A stretch of DNA of 42,061 nt from UBA1205 sp045598105 (GTDB taxonomy: Bacteria; Bacteroidota; Bacteroidia; Bacteroidales; WCHB1-69). Numbering within the stretch: position 1 is the first letter of the stretch; each line of letters begins with the position of its first letter. Below the pieces are notes generated by a model. The model ran no database searches, had not been told where the DNA came from, and was given only the letters and a program-made list of their open reading frames with translations. The DNA is taken from NCBI GenBank assembly GCA_045598105.1, contig JAZLLK010000006.1:1-42061 (forward strand), written 5' to 3'. The position numbers were made by a program, and so were the translations under genes. Of the stretch, positions 1 to 9,482 are shown piece after piece.

Positions 1-58
1 TAGCTTCCATGGCTACCATTGCCTTAAATTTTGCACTAAATTTTCTTCTCTCTGTCAT
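1..58 (-). CDS. IS3-family transposase OrfA, N-terminal fragment cut by window edge
   Basis: Reading leftwards from the ATG at 58, the 19 visible residues begin MTERRKFSAKFKAMVAMEA. This matches the start of the helix-turn-helix OrfA protein of IS3-family elements, which usually begins with an RRKFS-x-x-FKAKVALEA motif. The rest lies outside the window. OrfA binds the element's terminal inverted repeats and is normally fused by frameshift to the OrfB integrase. The gene lies just beyond the 3' end of the injection-system ATPase gene and on the same strand. The assignment rests on a short but characteristic motif; intactness cannot be judged. Confidence 0.75.
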   Translation of the reverse strand, partial: MTERRKFSAKFKAMVAMEA

Positions 59-137
59 CTTTTATTATTCTTGGTTTTATCAAAGCAAAAGTACTCTTTT
101 TTTCCTTATATTATTGGTCTGAATTTTGGGGTATATT
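1..137 (-). mobile_element. Left end of an IS3-family insertion sequence (partial)
   Basis: The OrfA start at 58 is preceded on the minus strand by a short AT-rich leader. Near 113-137 there is a stretch reading TATACCCCAAAATTCAGACC on the minus strand, which resembles IS150-type terminal repeats (ACCCC-AAA-TT-AGAC pattern). The ATPase stop codon is at 147, so the element end is roughly 10 bases downstream of the operon's last visible gene. The exact boundary and any target duplication cannot be set because the other end is outside the window. Confidence 0.5.
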
Positions 138-146
138 ATAAGAAAA

Positions 147-1478
147 TCACACCGTCTTTCCCGCTTTGAGGTACTCTTTTTGAATTCCATCCATCAAATC
201 ATCATACAAGATGACGTTGATGTTTCGCTGCATCGCCATTAATGAGCAGTATTGCACAATGTTCAGGATGTTGCCACCCGTAAGGTCGTACTTGGCAGCA
301 ACCTCCTCCAGATTGATTTTTTTCTCCAACTGAGTTTTGGGTGAAAAGGTATTCTGCCACAACCTCAACCGCTCTGGTGCCTTGGGCGCCGGGAAATGAA
401 TGATACTTTGGAAACGGCGAATGAAGGCCTCATCCATATTCTTCTTTAAGTTAGAAGAAAGCACCACTAAACCATTATAATTTTCAATACGCTGCAATAA
501 GAATGAAATTTCCTGGTTGGCATAACGGTCATGTGAATCGTTGATGTTGGTGCGTTTTCCAAAGAGCGCGTCCGCCTCGTCGAAAAAGAGAATCCAATCC
601 TTGTTTTCCGCCATATCGAAAATGCCCGACAGATTTTTCTCCGTTTCACCAATGTACTTGGAAACCACCATCGAAAGGTCCACTCGGTAAACCTGCTTGC
701 CTGTATATTTTCCTAAAAGTGCAGCGGTGAAAGTTTTCCCCGTTCCCGACGGACCATGAAACAGTACGCGATACCCCGGCTTAATCTTCTTACGCAAATT
801 CCACTCATCCAACATGCGGTCACCATATTCAATCCAGATTTTAATCTCGTTAATCTGCTTCATCACATCGTCGGCAAGCACCAAATCCTCCCAACTGCAA
901 AGTGTAGTGAGACGGTTGGCGGGAAAAGAGGATGAAAATTCCGGATTATAATCTGTTTCATTAATCAGCACTTCTATAGAGGGAAGCGAGGGACGCAACA
1001 CTGACAAATGCAGCGGCGACTGTGACTGTGTGTGTTCAAGAAGTAAGATTTTGTTTCTGAATAGAATACCTTTGCTCAATAGATTAGTATATTTAATTCT
1101 CATATCCACATCATCGGTGGCCAAGAGGAATAGTAAAGTTTCAAAAGTGGGCAACAAAGTGCCAATAGTTTCCACCTCCACACAGCCAAATTCCACAAAG
1201 CGACGGTCCGTATTAGTATTTTTAACCGCAAAACAATCAAGCAGTTGCGGCTTTAATATTGGAACAAAAGCGAGAATAAGACACAATCTTTCTTCGAAAC
1301 TCAAATTCTGTGTCCGAACAAAAGTTGCATAATTCCCGGATTCCTCTTCCGTAGCGGGCGGAAGAATTTCAAAGATATCTGCATACTCGGCAGGTTGATT
1401 AAAATAGAGTTTGAGACGGGTGAATAAAATCGTTTCAAACCATGTTAGTTCTTTGTATATGAATGTTTTTTGTGACAT
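147..1478 (-). CDS. AAA+ ATPase of the contractile injection system (Afp15-like)
   Basis: Last visible gene of the eCIS operon. The C-terminal half is an AAA+ domain: Walker A GPSGTGKT near residue 241, Walker B ILFFDEADALFG near residue 298-309, followed by an SSN sensor-1-like motif and paired arginines (FIRRF). The N-terminal half is an uncharacterised helical region, as in Afp15/Pvc15 proteins. In characterised eCIS this ATPase is needed for assembly or effector handling in the cytoplasm. The ATG at 1478 is preferred because it gives an 11-base gap after the previous stop and has a purine-rich AAGAAAG stretch upstream. A start at 1553 would overlap the tape-measure gene by 64 bases. The gene ends about 10 bases before an IS3-type element. 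Confidence 0.88.
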   Translation of the reverse strand: MSQKTFIYKELTWFETILFTRLKLYFNQPAEYADIFEILPPATEEESGNYATFVRTQNLSFEERLCLILAFVPILKPQLLDCFAVKNTNTDRRFVEFGCVEVETIGTLLPTFETLLFLLATDDVDMRIKYTNLLSKGILFRNKILLLEHTQSQSPLHLSVLRPSLPSIEVLINETDYNPEFSSSFPANRLTTLCSWEDLVLADDVMKQINEIKIWIEYGDRMLDEWNLRKKIKPGYRVLFHGPSGTGKTFTAALLGKYTGKQVYRVDLSMVVSKYIGETEKNLSGIFDMAENKDWILFFDEADALFGKRTNINDSHDRYANQEISFLLQRIENYNGLVVLSSNLKKNMDEAFIRRFQSIIHFPAPKAPERLRLWQNTFSPKTQLEKKINLEEVAAKYDLTGGNILNIVQYCSLMAMQRNINVILYDDLMDGIQKEYLKAGKTV

Positions 1479-1489
1479 AATTCTTTCTT

Positions 1490-3268
1490 TTAATTCCATT
1501 CTACAAAAATCAAATAATCGTTCCAGGGATAAGAATGAAGGCGAATATCCCAAGGAATTTCATCTAAAAGAATATCTAGACTGTTGGATTTCACACGCAG
1601 GATCCAGTTGTTCTCACTCCGTTCCAGCATACCATTGCGACGGACGAAGGATTCTTGGAAACCGGGAATCGAAGTATTTCGGATAATGCTCCAATTGCGA
1701 ATAACTGCCTTTAAAAGGTCTAGACATTCTTGCTTTTCCTGCTCGGTAATTTCGATATTGGGTTCCAATGGGAAAAGTATATTGATACCGCATAATAACT
1801 TATTAAAGAACATAACATGTTCCAATGGTTTTTCATTTTCCCCCGTTAAATAATGAAGCAGATAAGCTGCTCGCATCTGACATGCTTCCGATTTAAAAGT
1901 CTGCCTATTTTCCAGCAAGCCCAACCTATCAAAAAACGATATAAGAAAAGGCTGAAACAATACCAAACCGGCATTGTATATGGGAATGCGATCCTTTATT
2001 TCCGGCTGTCTATGCATAATCTGCCGCGTAAGTTCTCGAATGCCGGGCTGGCAATTCAGCTTCTCATCGCCTGCTCTTACAAATTTCGTCTTTTGTTTGG
2101 GCAAATTTACATATAAGCCTTGATCCATATGGGCAAATACTTGTATCTGCTCTATTGCCTGAGCTACTTGCAATATTTTTGCCATAGAGATTTCCCGCTC
2201 CGACATGGACTTTGCCGATACCGATGCAAAGTCAATGTCTTCCCATTCCTGCACATGTTGCGCGGCCACATATTGCAACCAATCCACATCCTTCCACCAT
2301 TCGGTCATCATAGTTGCCATAGCAGATAATTGTTCCTTTGTAGGGGCGGAAGACTGATATACTTGCTTCACTACATGGAGCAATTGATATAGCTTTGTAC
2401 TCCATGTATGCACCTTATGTAATAACATTGGCTGATGGGACGTTTCTTGCTGCCTGTGCTTTTTTTTCATATAATACATAAACTTATCTACCTGATGTGT
2501 AGCAGAAAACACAGCATTTTCCTGCATACACATAGCGGCTATAAACAAAGAGGTATTGCGGTCTTGCTCATTGCCATACTTGGCAGCTGCAAGCAAATAA
2601 TACAACAACTGCTGCCTATACATAACATTAGTATGTGTTTCCGTTTCCCATTGACGAAGTAATTGTATATATATTTGCTTATACGGCACTTGCACATAAG
2701 CCAACACACGTTCCATTATTCGTTGAAAATCCTGTACGCTAAACGGCAATGCAAAAAAACGCCTGCATGTTGCCAAATCACGGCATAGCACACCTGCCAA
2801 TTGCCTTGCATACATAGGGGATACCTGCACCTGCTCCGAAGCTTGCATTAACATAATTTGCATATCAAAGTCATGTCGATTCAGTATATGCCATGGTATT
2901 ACGGGATAGTTTATATAATCCAACAAAGCATGTGTTTCATGATATTGGGAGAGTGGCTTCGAAGCATTTACCATATTTCCATGCTCCAACATGGGAATTT
3001 GATGATAATTAATCGGCAAATACCGAGCTAGAGCCTTGCGTATGGCATTTTCCAAGTCATATTCCATATCCTCTTCAGGCAAAGCGCCCAAGTTCAACTC
3101 TAAAGGTTCGCTTATTACGATCTCCGTATCTTCATATTCTTTCAACACCTTCTCCAATACAGGAGTGATGCGATTATAAAAAATCGCATCACTAGCCTTG
3201 TTTGCCTCTTTTTCAGGGATATCGTTTGTAATATCCAAAAGTAGCTTATTGAGAATGTGGGTGGACAT
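1490..3268 (-). CDS. CIS tape-measure-family protein (Afp14-like)
   Basis: A 592-residue protein with the two conserved blocks of the contractile-injection-system tape-measure family. The N-terminal block (about 1-75) pairs a HILNKLLLD start with EPLELNLGALPEED. The C-terminal block (about 430-590) has the LVLFQPFLISFFDRLGLL segment, MFFNKLLCGI, LLKAVIRNWSIIRNTSIPGF, SFVRRNG and a final LDEIPW...PW motif. The middle is helical and poorly conserved, rich in Gln, Met and Tyr. Afp14 homologues sit just before the ATPase, as here, and are linked to particle length control. At 592 residues it looks short for a sole ruler. It follows the LRR gene by 12 bases and precedes the ATPase by 11, so it is almost certainly co-transcribed. 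Confidence 0.82.
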   Translation of the reverse strand: MSTHILNKLLLDITNDIPEKEANKASDAIFYNRITPVLEKVLKEYEDTEIVISEPLELNLGALPEEDMEYDLENAIRKALARYLPINYHQIPMLEHGNMVNASKPLSQYHETHALLDYINYPVIPWHILNRHDFDMQIMLMQASEQVQVSPMYARQLAGVLCRDLATCRRFFALPFSVQDFQRIMERVLAYVQVPYKQIYIQLLRQWETETHTNVMYRQQLLYYLLAAAKYGNEQDRNTSLFIAAMCMQENAVFSATHQVDKFMYYMKKKHRQQETSHQPMLLHKVHTWSTKLYQLLHVVKQVYQSSAPTKEQLSAMATMMTEWWKDVDWLQYVAAQHVQEWEDIDFASVSAKSMSEREISMAKILQVAQAIEQIQVFAHMDQGLYVNLPKQKTKFVRAGDEKLNCQPGIRELTRQIMHRQPEIKDRIPIYNAGLVLFQPFLISFFDRLGLLENRQTFKSEACQMRAAYLLHYLTGENEKPLEHVMFFNKLLCGINILFPLEPNIEITEQEKQECLDLLKAVIRNWSIIRNTSIPGFQESFVRRNGMLERSENNWILRVKSNSLDILLDEIPWDIRLHSYPWNDYLIFVEWN

Positions 3269-3280
3269 TATTTCATCCTT

Positions 3281-6200
3281 TTATTTTTGCTCATATATAA
3301 CTCGTTTTCCCCACATTGAATCATTTTGATACGCTTGTACACACCCTATAGGCACGTAAATTTTTCCCCTCATATCCGAAAGGGTAAATGTTTCTATTCT
3401 TGGAGGTGTTTTAGCATTACAATAAAAGGCGTCCACCTTCACACAAGAGTTAAAGGCAGATTCGCCAATGGATGTTACTTTACTACCTAATTTAATGTTC
3501 GTTAAATAAGTATTACGATAAAAACTATATTGTCCAATTGTTTTAACGCCTGAAAGAGTAACTGACTTCAAATACGGACACACATAAAAAGCAGAATCAC
3601 TAATATCTGTTATATTATCATTACGATAATCAATAGTACCATACTTACCTTCTCCTTCCTGACCCATATATATATAGCTATTTAATTTCCTTATACCACT
3701 TTTAGAGACATCAATTAAAGCATTATTCTCCATTATAAAGTTCTTGCAATTAATTACTATTGTCAAATTCAAACATCTGCTAAAAGCAGCATCACCAATA
3801 GTATTAACAGATGATGGTAGTGTTATGCTTCGCAAACTTTTACATAAATCAAAAGCACCTCTTCCTATAGAAGCGACCTTGCTCGGTATGCTTATACTTT
3901 CTAATTTAGTACAATCTGCGAAAGCGCCATCGCCAATAATCTGTAATGACGAATTTGCCGGAAATACGACTTGACTCATAGAACACATATTAAATGCGTT
4001 TTCACCTATAGTACTCACAGATGATGGTATATTTACTGTCCATTTCGCTGTTGATTTTTCACCACATCTAAAAAAAGCAGATTTTTCAATTGTTGTAACA
4101 CCACCCATCTTAATATTGGTCAAATTATAACAACCTATAAATGCTGAATCACCTATAACACTCGCATTTACTGTCACTGTACACAAACCCTCACATCCGC
4201 TAAATGCAGATTCTTCAATTTGCTCTACTGATGAAGGTATCACAATATTATCCAACTTAGAACAACCGCTAAATGCATACTGTCCTATACTACGGACTTT
4301 TGATGTAGAAACAAAATTAAGCGAACTTGCAGATGTACATGAGTCAAAAGCCCTCATACCAATACTCTCCACTGAAACGGGAATACTAATCTTATTCAAT
4401 GCTTTACAAGAACAAAAAGCTTCTGGTCCTATACTTGTCACTGTTGCTGGAATTGAAACTGATGTTAAATTTTCGCAATTTTTGAACGTACTATCTGTTA
4501 TCTGTTTTATTTTCGCACTATTCATATCAATTATTCCCAACTTCTTACAGCTATAAAAAGCTTCTTTTCCAATAGTTTCAATAGATGCCGGAATATTAAT
4601 TGATGTTATGCTGGAATATTGAAATGCACCCTTTCCTATTGATTTTAAATTACTACCTTTTATTTCTACTTTACCTATCTTTTCCATGAAACTAAAAGCT
4701 GTATCAGCTATTTGAACGACCTTGTATTCTAATCCAAAATTCATCGCCACACCAGGTATAATAATATCACATTGGACACTGCTTAGAGATTTAGAAATTT
4801 CAGCAGTTCTATTTGACGGATCATTAGTCAAAATATGATATTTAATATTATCGCACACAAAATCGGGTAATGATTCAACAATTTTGTTTCCAAATATAGA
4901 CTTCCATAATTTTCCATTTTCACTTGAACAAAAATCAGTTTTATTATTAACCAAAATATAACTAAGATCTGTTTCACTAAAGGAATTTTCATCTATCATT
5001 GGAGCAATATTGCTGGCACGGCATTCAATCAATTTTAGTGCAGAGCACCCACTAAATGCTTTAGCGGCAATAGAGTCAATGTCAAATAGCTCGATTGACT
5101 TAAGAGCACTTTTAGCAAAAGCGGACTCTCCTATATTAGTCACAAACGAACTACTCAACTTATAATGCTCTTGCTTATTAGAAATCAAATAATGCAAAAG
5201 TTTCTTTTTGTTTATATCTACAAACAAAAGGCTATCTATCAATTTATATTTTCCACTAGATGACGATATTGCAGTAAGCTTTTCACATTTATTAAAAACG
5301 CCATCACCAATCATATTAACGGAAGATGGGATGCCATCAATTTTAGTCAGATTCGTGCAACCAGAAAATGCGTATTTCCCTATCTCTTCCAATTTATCTC
5401 CTAAAAATTTCACTGAAGTAATACCCGTTTTATCCTTAAATGCTTCTACAGAGATCTTGCTAACATTATATTTAAACGCATTATATGCAGTGGTTTCCGG
5501 AATAGTGATTTGAGTAGAGTTATTACCATTAGTCATTCTCATCAATTCCACAACGCCGGTAGCGGCCAGATTGTTTTCTCTTATAATCTTGTAATCAAAT
5601 CCGTCACAACTAAAAGTTTTATTTATATAATCACCCATTTCAACATTAAAATCAAGTGATTTTAAACATGCCTGCATACTACTTGCATTTTCAGGAATGA
5701 ATATTGTACAATTCTTTTTAACAGTTTTTTCTATTCCTTCAAATGCAGCACTCAACATTTTCTTATCTGAAATCACACTACTGAAACGGATACGTTTTAA
5801 ATATTTCATTCCTGAAAATGATCCAGCTTTTAAGGTAATAACAGAGTCCGGTATTTCAAGTATGAATCGTTCTTCACATGCCGGAGGATAAGCAATTAAA
5901 GTTGTCATATCTTTATCCCAAAGCGTATCACTTACTACATCATAGTGACTTGACGAAATATTTACAACCTTAAATTTCTTAATCTTGTCACACCCGACAA
6001 AAACATTTTCTCCTATATGGGTAACGCTAGCGGGTATTGTTACTGATTCCAAATATTTATTATTCTCAAAAGCATTATCGGCTATGCCGACCACTCCATA
6101 ATGCTTATCGCCTATTGGGACAGATGCAGCGATAATAACTTCTCCATTTACACTATTGTTCTCTGCTACCCACAAAGTATTTTTTTCTTCAGAATTGGGG

Positions 6201-6802
6201 TTCTCTTTATACAAAATTCCTTCATATGAATACACATCTTGTACAGTCATTCTAAATTTATTCCACACTTCGTTTTCTTTATATTTACTATCACAAAAAA
6301 GCGGGACATTTATTGTGCAATTTTGAACATCTACGTGAAGGAATGCGTCATTATTCAGATGTATTTCATTGGAATAGCTAACTATTTCGTTCAAGTGATA
6401 ACAATGGGCAAATGCTTGAGAACATATTTCTTTCACACTATTAGGTATAACTAGTGATTTCAAGGCGGTACAACCAGCAAAAGTCCATCCTTCTATTCTG
6501 CTTATGCCATATAACATTTTCACATTCGTTAAAGACGTACAATTTTGAAAAGCTGATCGCTCTATTTGTCTAATTTTACCGCCGAATGTGATAGTTTTCA
6601 AATTCTTACAATTATAAAAAGCGAATTTACCAATATCCGTTAAACTAGTGGCATCTGCCATATCTACTTCTTTCAAATCCGAACAGTCTTCAAATGCGAA
6701 ATCTTTAATAGACAAAACATTACCTGGAATTTTAACTACCCCATTCCCTATGTTTTTTAATCCTTCTAATACGCCATCAACTATTTTTAATTCAGCACTC
6801 AT
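3281..6802 (-). CDS. Giant BspA-type leucine-rich repeat (LRR5) protein inside the eCIS operon
   Basis: A 1173-residue protein made almost entirely of BspA/LRR5 repeats of about 23 residues with the signature IPxSVxxIGxxAFxxC; about 30 repeats can be counted by eye. They are grouped in blocks separated by three short modules (near residues 195-250, 395-455 and 650-700) of the type seen in Bacteroides BspA proteins (a Tyr-Lys-Ile strand, then IxIP and YxVxxI). The C-terminus is a LRR cap with VPIGCVQAYQ. There is no signal peptide (it starts MSAELKIVDGVLEG) and no sorting signal, unlike secreted BspA adhesins. BspA-type LRRs in other bacteria bind host proteins. Position between the fibre-like gene and the tape-measure gene (gaps of 11 and 12 bases) suggests a particle-borne receptor-binding protein or a cargo effector; which one is inference. 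Confidence 0.85.
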   Translation of the reverse strand: MSAELKIVDGVLEGLKNIGNGVVKIPGNVLSIKDFAFEDCSDLKEVDMADATSLTDIGKFAFYNCKNLKTITFGGKIRQIERSAFQNCTSLTNVKMLYGISRIEGWTFAGCTALKSLVIPNSVKEICSQAFAHCYHLNEIVSYSNEIHLNNDAFLHVDVQNCTINVPLFCDSKYKENEVWNKFRMTVQDVYSYEGILYKENPNSEEKNTLWVAENNSVNGEVIIAASVPIGDKHYGVVGIADNAFENNKYLESVTIPASVTHIGENVFVGCDKIKKFKVVNISSSHYDVVSDTLWDKDMTTLIAYPPACEERFILEIPDSVITLKAGSFSGMKYLKRIRFSSVISDKKMLSAAFEGIEKTVKKNCTIFIPENASSMQACLKSLDFNVEMGDYINKTFSCDGFDYKIIRENNLAATGVVELMRMTNGNNSTQITIPETTAYNAFKYNVSKISVEAFKDKTGITSVKFLGDKLEEIGKYAFSGCTNLTKIDGIPSSVNMIGDGVFNKCEKLTAISSSSGKYKLIDSLLFVDINKKKLLHYLISNKQEHYKLSSSFVTNIGESAFAKSALKSIELFDIDSIAAKAFSGCSALKLIECRASNIAPMIDENSFSETDLSYILVNNKTDFCSSENGKLWKSIFGNKIVESLPDFVCDNIKYHILTNDPSNRTAEISKSLSSVQCDIIIPGVAMNFGLEYKVVQIADTAFSFMEKIGKVEIKGSNLKSIGKGAFQYSSITSINIPASIETIGKEAFYSCKKLGIIDMNSAKIKQITDSTFKNCENLTSVSIPATVTSIGPEAFCSCKALNKISIPVSVESIGMRAFDSCTSASSLNFVSTSKVRSIGQYAFSGCSKLDNIVIPSSVEQIEESAFSGCEGLCTVTVNASVIGDSAFIGCYNLTNIKMGGVTTIEKSAFFRCGEKSTAKWTVNIPSSVSTIGENAFNMCSMSQVVFPANSSLQIIGDGAFADCTKLESISIPSKVASIGRGAFDLCKSLRSITLPSSVNTIGDAAFSRCLNLTIVINCKNFIMENNALIDVSKSGIRKLNSYIYMGQEGEGKYGTIDYRNDNITDISDSAFYVCPYLKSVTLSGVKTIGQYSFYRNTYLTNIKLGSKVTSIGESAFNSCVKVDAFYCNAKTPPRIETFTLSDMRGKIYVPIGCVQAYQNDSMWGKRVIYEQK

Positions 6803-6813
6803 AATTCATTGTT

Positions 6814-9477
6814 TTATTCGTTAATAATTTTAATAATAGGATTTATCTCCAATACAGCATCAATATTTTTCCATGCTATATTTTTCTTTAAAAAAATCGT
6901 TGTATCCACCATTTGTATTTCAACGGTTATTTTTCCATCTTTTTCAACATTTTGTATCCTAGGATTTCCATTAAACAACTTTAATAGATCGGATTTTTTA
7001 TCTTCACCATCTATCTGCGATGCTACTATAGTAGCGTTTTGGCAATCCACTATTCTATTCAACTGAGCATTGGAAGACGGAATAAACCTTCCTTCTGGCA
7101 CATATAACATACAAGCTTTATAACCTTCATTTAGTTCATATGTTATCTGCTTGGCCTCGGAAAGTGATACATGATTATAGATCCGCACCATAGCATTACT
7201 AATTAAATTCATTGCTGCGGTGTATGTCATGCCTTTATTCATTCTGAAATAATTGGCTGTATTTTGCTTATTTCTACCATAATGTAACATATATACATCA
7301 TAGAACTTAGCTTTGTCTTCCACATTATACCTTGGATATTCAGTGTTTTGTTCCAATGTTTCAAAACCTAAAATAGAAGATATGCTTCCCGTTCCATCCG
7401 TAATATAACTAACCAACTGCGATTTATATTTATCACCACTAATGGAAAGACATAAAACTGGCATATTCAAACACGCAACTGCTCTTTTATGTTGACTCAC
7501 AAGCAATAGCACACCTTTTTTTTCTACACCGCTCACATAATCCACACCAGGCATGCGATAAGCTTTCAACATATTGACATTATAATAATAGGATATTACT
7601 AATAACAAATATTCTAATTTTCGTTTATCTGTTGTAGCAAGGGGTTTATTATTAGCCATTAAATATATTGCTTGTCTAATTTCTTCTATCCTACTTTTGC
7701 TTATTTTTTTTAGATTTTCACTTGCTTTTGCTAAATCCTGCTCTTTGCATAACTTCATAATGTCATCAAGCACCTTACTTATCACAGCTCGCTCTTCAGC
7801 ACTTTCTTTACCAAAGATTACATCTTCTCCAGACTGGTCTGAATATGGGATACTTGATTGCATCAACGCTCCTATAATATCATCATCTGGCATTTCCCTC
7901 GCAACTTCGCCTGCATTGGGATTGTATTGTTCCAATGTATATGAACTTTCATCACCATCCAATTCATGCTCCAGTACTATGATAGGAAGATTTTTATCAC
8001 GAATTTCCTTCTGCAGTTTTTCTTTTAAAGTATCCGTAAATGCGTCTTCATACCCATATAGGTGGAAACAATCGGCCTTACGATAATCGTCTATAGTAAA
8101 AGTACAAGTTTCATCAGTTGGTTCTTCACCTATTTTCACCGATTCTTCATGATACGGATGATGAGCATCCCAACACTCCTTCATATCAGGATTTTTTTCT
8201 CCGCCATAATATTTTGGCAGATACCTTTCTCCTAAAGGTGAAGCAGAGTTCACGGGCATCAACTTAATATCACCCGCTTCACCTGCTTGTTGTGGATTAA
8301 AATATTTAATCATCAACAGTACTCTATTATACATACGAACCAATACACTTTCATCTTGAGTTCTTCCCGTATCTTGGTAATGTGTTTGGAAAGAATTTCT
8401 ATCCGATGAACTTCCATTCTCACTCACACTTCCTAAAAGGATAACATTATCATATTCATATCCTTGCTGCACTTCAGTCAACCTATATTTATATAAGAAC
8501 TGATTATAATGGCTTATCAATTCATTGGCTGCATCCACCATATCATTAGCAAAAGAAAGGTAGGTAGCTATATACATGTTATTAAATGCCATGGTTCCCA
8601 ATTGGGACACATAATCATGTCCTTCATATTCCAATATTTTGGCAAAAGTAAAATATTTTGATTGCAGTTCCTGCATATATTTCGTTATTTCACTCATACT
8701 ATTGGCCACAGCAACTGTTTTTTCATAGAAATGGTTGGTAGCTTGTCGCAAAAACACAGGCAATATATCATAATCGGCCCATCCCTGTGATACTACATTA
8801 ATAGGCTTCATATATAGCAAATCAGCATTCTCATCATTTTGCTCTGCTTTTTGGTCTTCTGCTTCTACCTTTTTATCAGGCTGTTTCTGTTTTTTTATTA
8901 AAATAGGAATTACTTCAAGTACTACTTTATCCCCACTATAAGTACAAGATAAATTAGCACAATAATTTTGTGCGCCTAGTATACGTTCTGACACTTGAAT
9001 AGCTAACGAAAAATCTTCTAAATTAATTTTTGCATCTAACAACCGAACCACATCTTCCGAATCACCATTATTTGATTTATTTTCAGAATTGTTCTCAGAA
9101 TTTTCTGCAAGCTTTTCTTTATCATCAATACTTTTCTCTATCAGCACATACTCAGCATCTTTTGGATACGTTATTCCATCACCAGTTTCCCTATGCCTAC
9201 TAGTGAGCATACAACTGTCATATACTCTATCGTTAGGGACTTCCACTATGGCGCCGGAACGGGTAACGGCAACGCCACTACTAATAGTCAGTTCTCCACT
9301 TGCTTTATCATAATTACAAGTAAGTCCGCTTACTATACCTTGTCCGAACAACAAATTTCTGGTAGATTTCAACTGCGTGTGCAGGAAATCAAACGACATA
9401 TTAAGATCTTCGCTTTTCAATACGCTTCCGTCATGATATACGGGATACATATTGGTAGTTTCATTATTGCTACTCAT
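6814..9477 (-). CDS. eCIS baseplate/fibre-anchor-type structural protein
   Basis: An 887-residue protein whose N-terminus (about 10-85: DGSVLKSEDLN, then LLFGQGIVSGL, then a GVAVTRSGAIVEV strand) matches a segment common in Bacteroidota eCIS and MAC-type clusters, where the usual pattern is VLTADxLN...GxGIVCGL. It resembles the anchoring part of phage fibre or baseplate-fibre proteins. Two charged low-complexity linkers (near 120-145 and 195-225) separate this head from a larger C-terminal region that I do not recognise. Gene position after Afp12 is that of Afp13, the tail fibre. It starts 5 bases after the preceding stop, which implies co-transcription. A structural role is well supported; fibre versus baseplate wedge is not resolved. 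Confidence 0.65.
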   Translation of the reverse strand: MSSNNETTNMYPVYHDGSVLKSEDLNMSFDFLHTQLKSTRNLLFGQGIVSGLTCNYDKASGELTISSGVAVTRSGAIVEVPNDRVYDSCMLTSRHRETGDGITYPKDAEYVLIEKSIDDKEKLAENSENNSENKSNNGDSEDVVRLLDAKINLEDFSLAIQVSERILGAQNYCANLSCTYSGDKVVLEVIPILIKKQKQPDKKVEAEDQKAEQNDENADLLYMKPINVVSQGWADYDILPVFLRQATNHFYEKTVAVANSMSEITKYMQELQSKYFTFAKILEYEGHDYVSQLGTMAFNNMYIATYLSFANDMVDAANELISHYNQFLYKYRLTEVQQGYEYDNVILLGSVSENGSSSDRNSFQTHYQDTGRTQDESVLVRMYNRVLLMIKYFNPQQAGEAGDIKLMPVNSASPLGERYLPKYYGGEKNPDMKECWDAHHPYHEESVKIGEEPTDETCTFTIDDYRKADCFHLYGYEDAFTDTLKEKLQKEIRDKNLPIIVLEHELDGDESSYTLEQYNPNAGEVAREMPDDDIIGALMQSSIPYSDQSGEDVIFGKESAEERAVISKVLDDIMKLCKEQDLAKASENLKKISKSRIEEIRQAIYLMANNKPLATTDKRKLEYLLLVISYYYNVNMLKAYRMPGVDYVSGVEKKGVLLLVSQHKRAVACLNMPVLCLSISGDKYKSQLVSYITDGTGSISSILGFETLEQNTEYPRYNVEDKAKFYDVYMLHYGRNKQNTANYFRMNKGMTYTAAMNLISNAMVRIYNHVSLSEAKQITYELNEGYKACMLYVPEGRFIPSSNAQLNRIVDCQNATIVASQIDGEDKKSDLLKLFNGNPRIQNVEKDGKITVEIQMVDTTIFLKKNIAWKNIDAVLEINPIIKIINE

Positions 9478-9482
9478 ATATG

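Noticed and set aside
3281..6802. Secreted surface BspA adhesin unrelated to the eCIS
   Set aside because: No signal peptide, and gaps of 11 and 12 bases to flanking eCIS genes argue for a shared role; not fully excluded.
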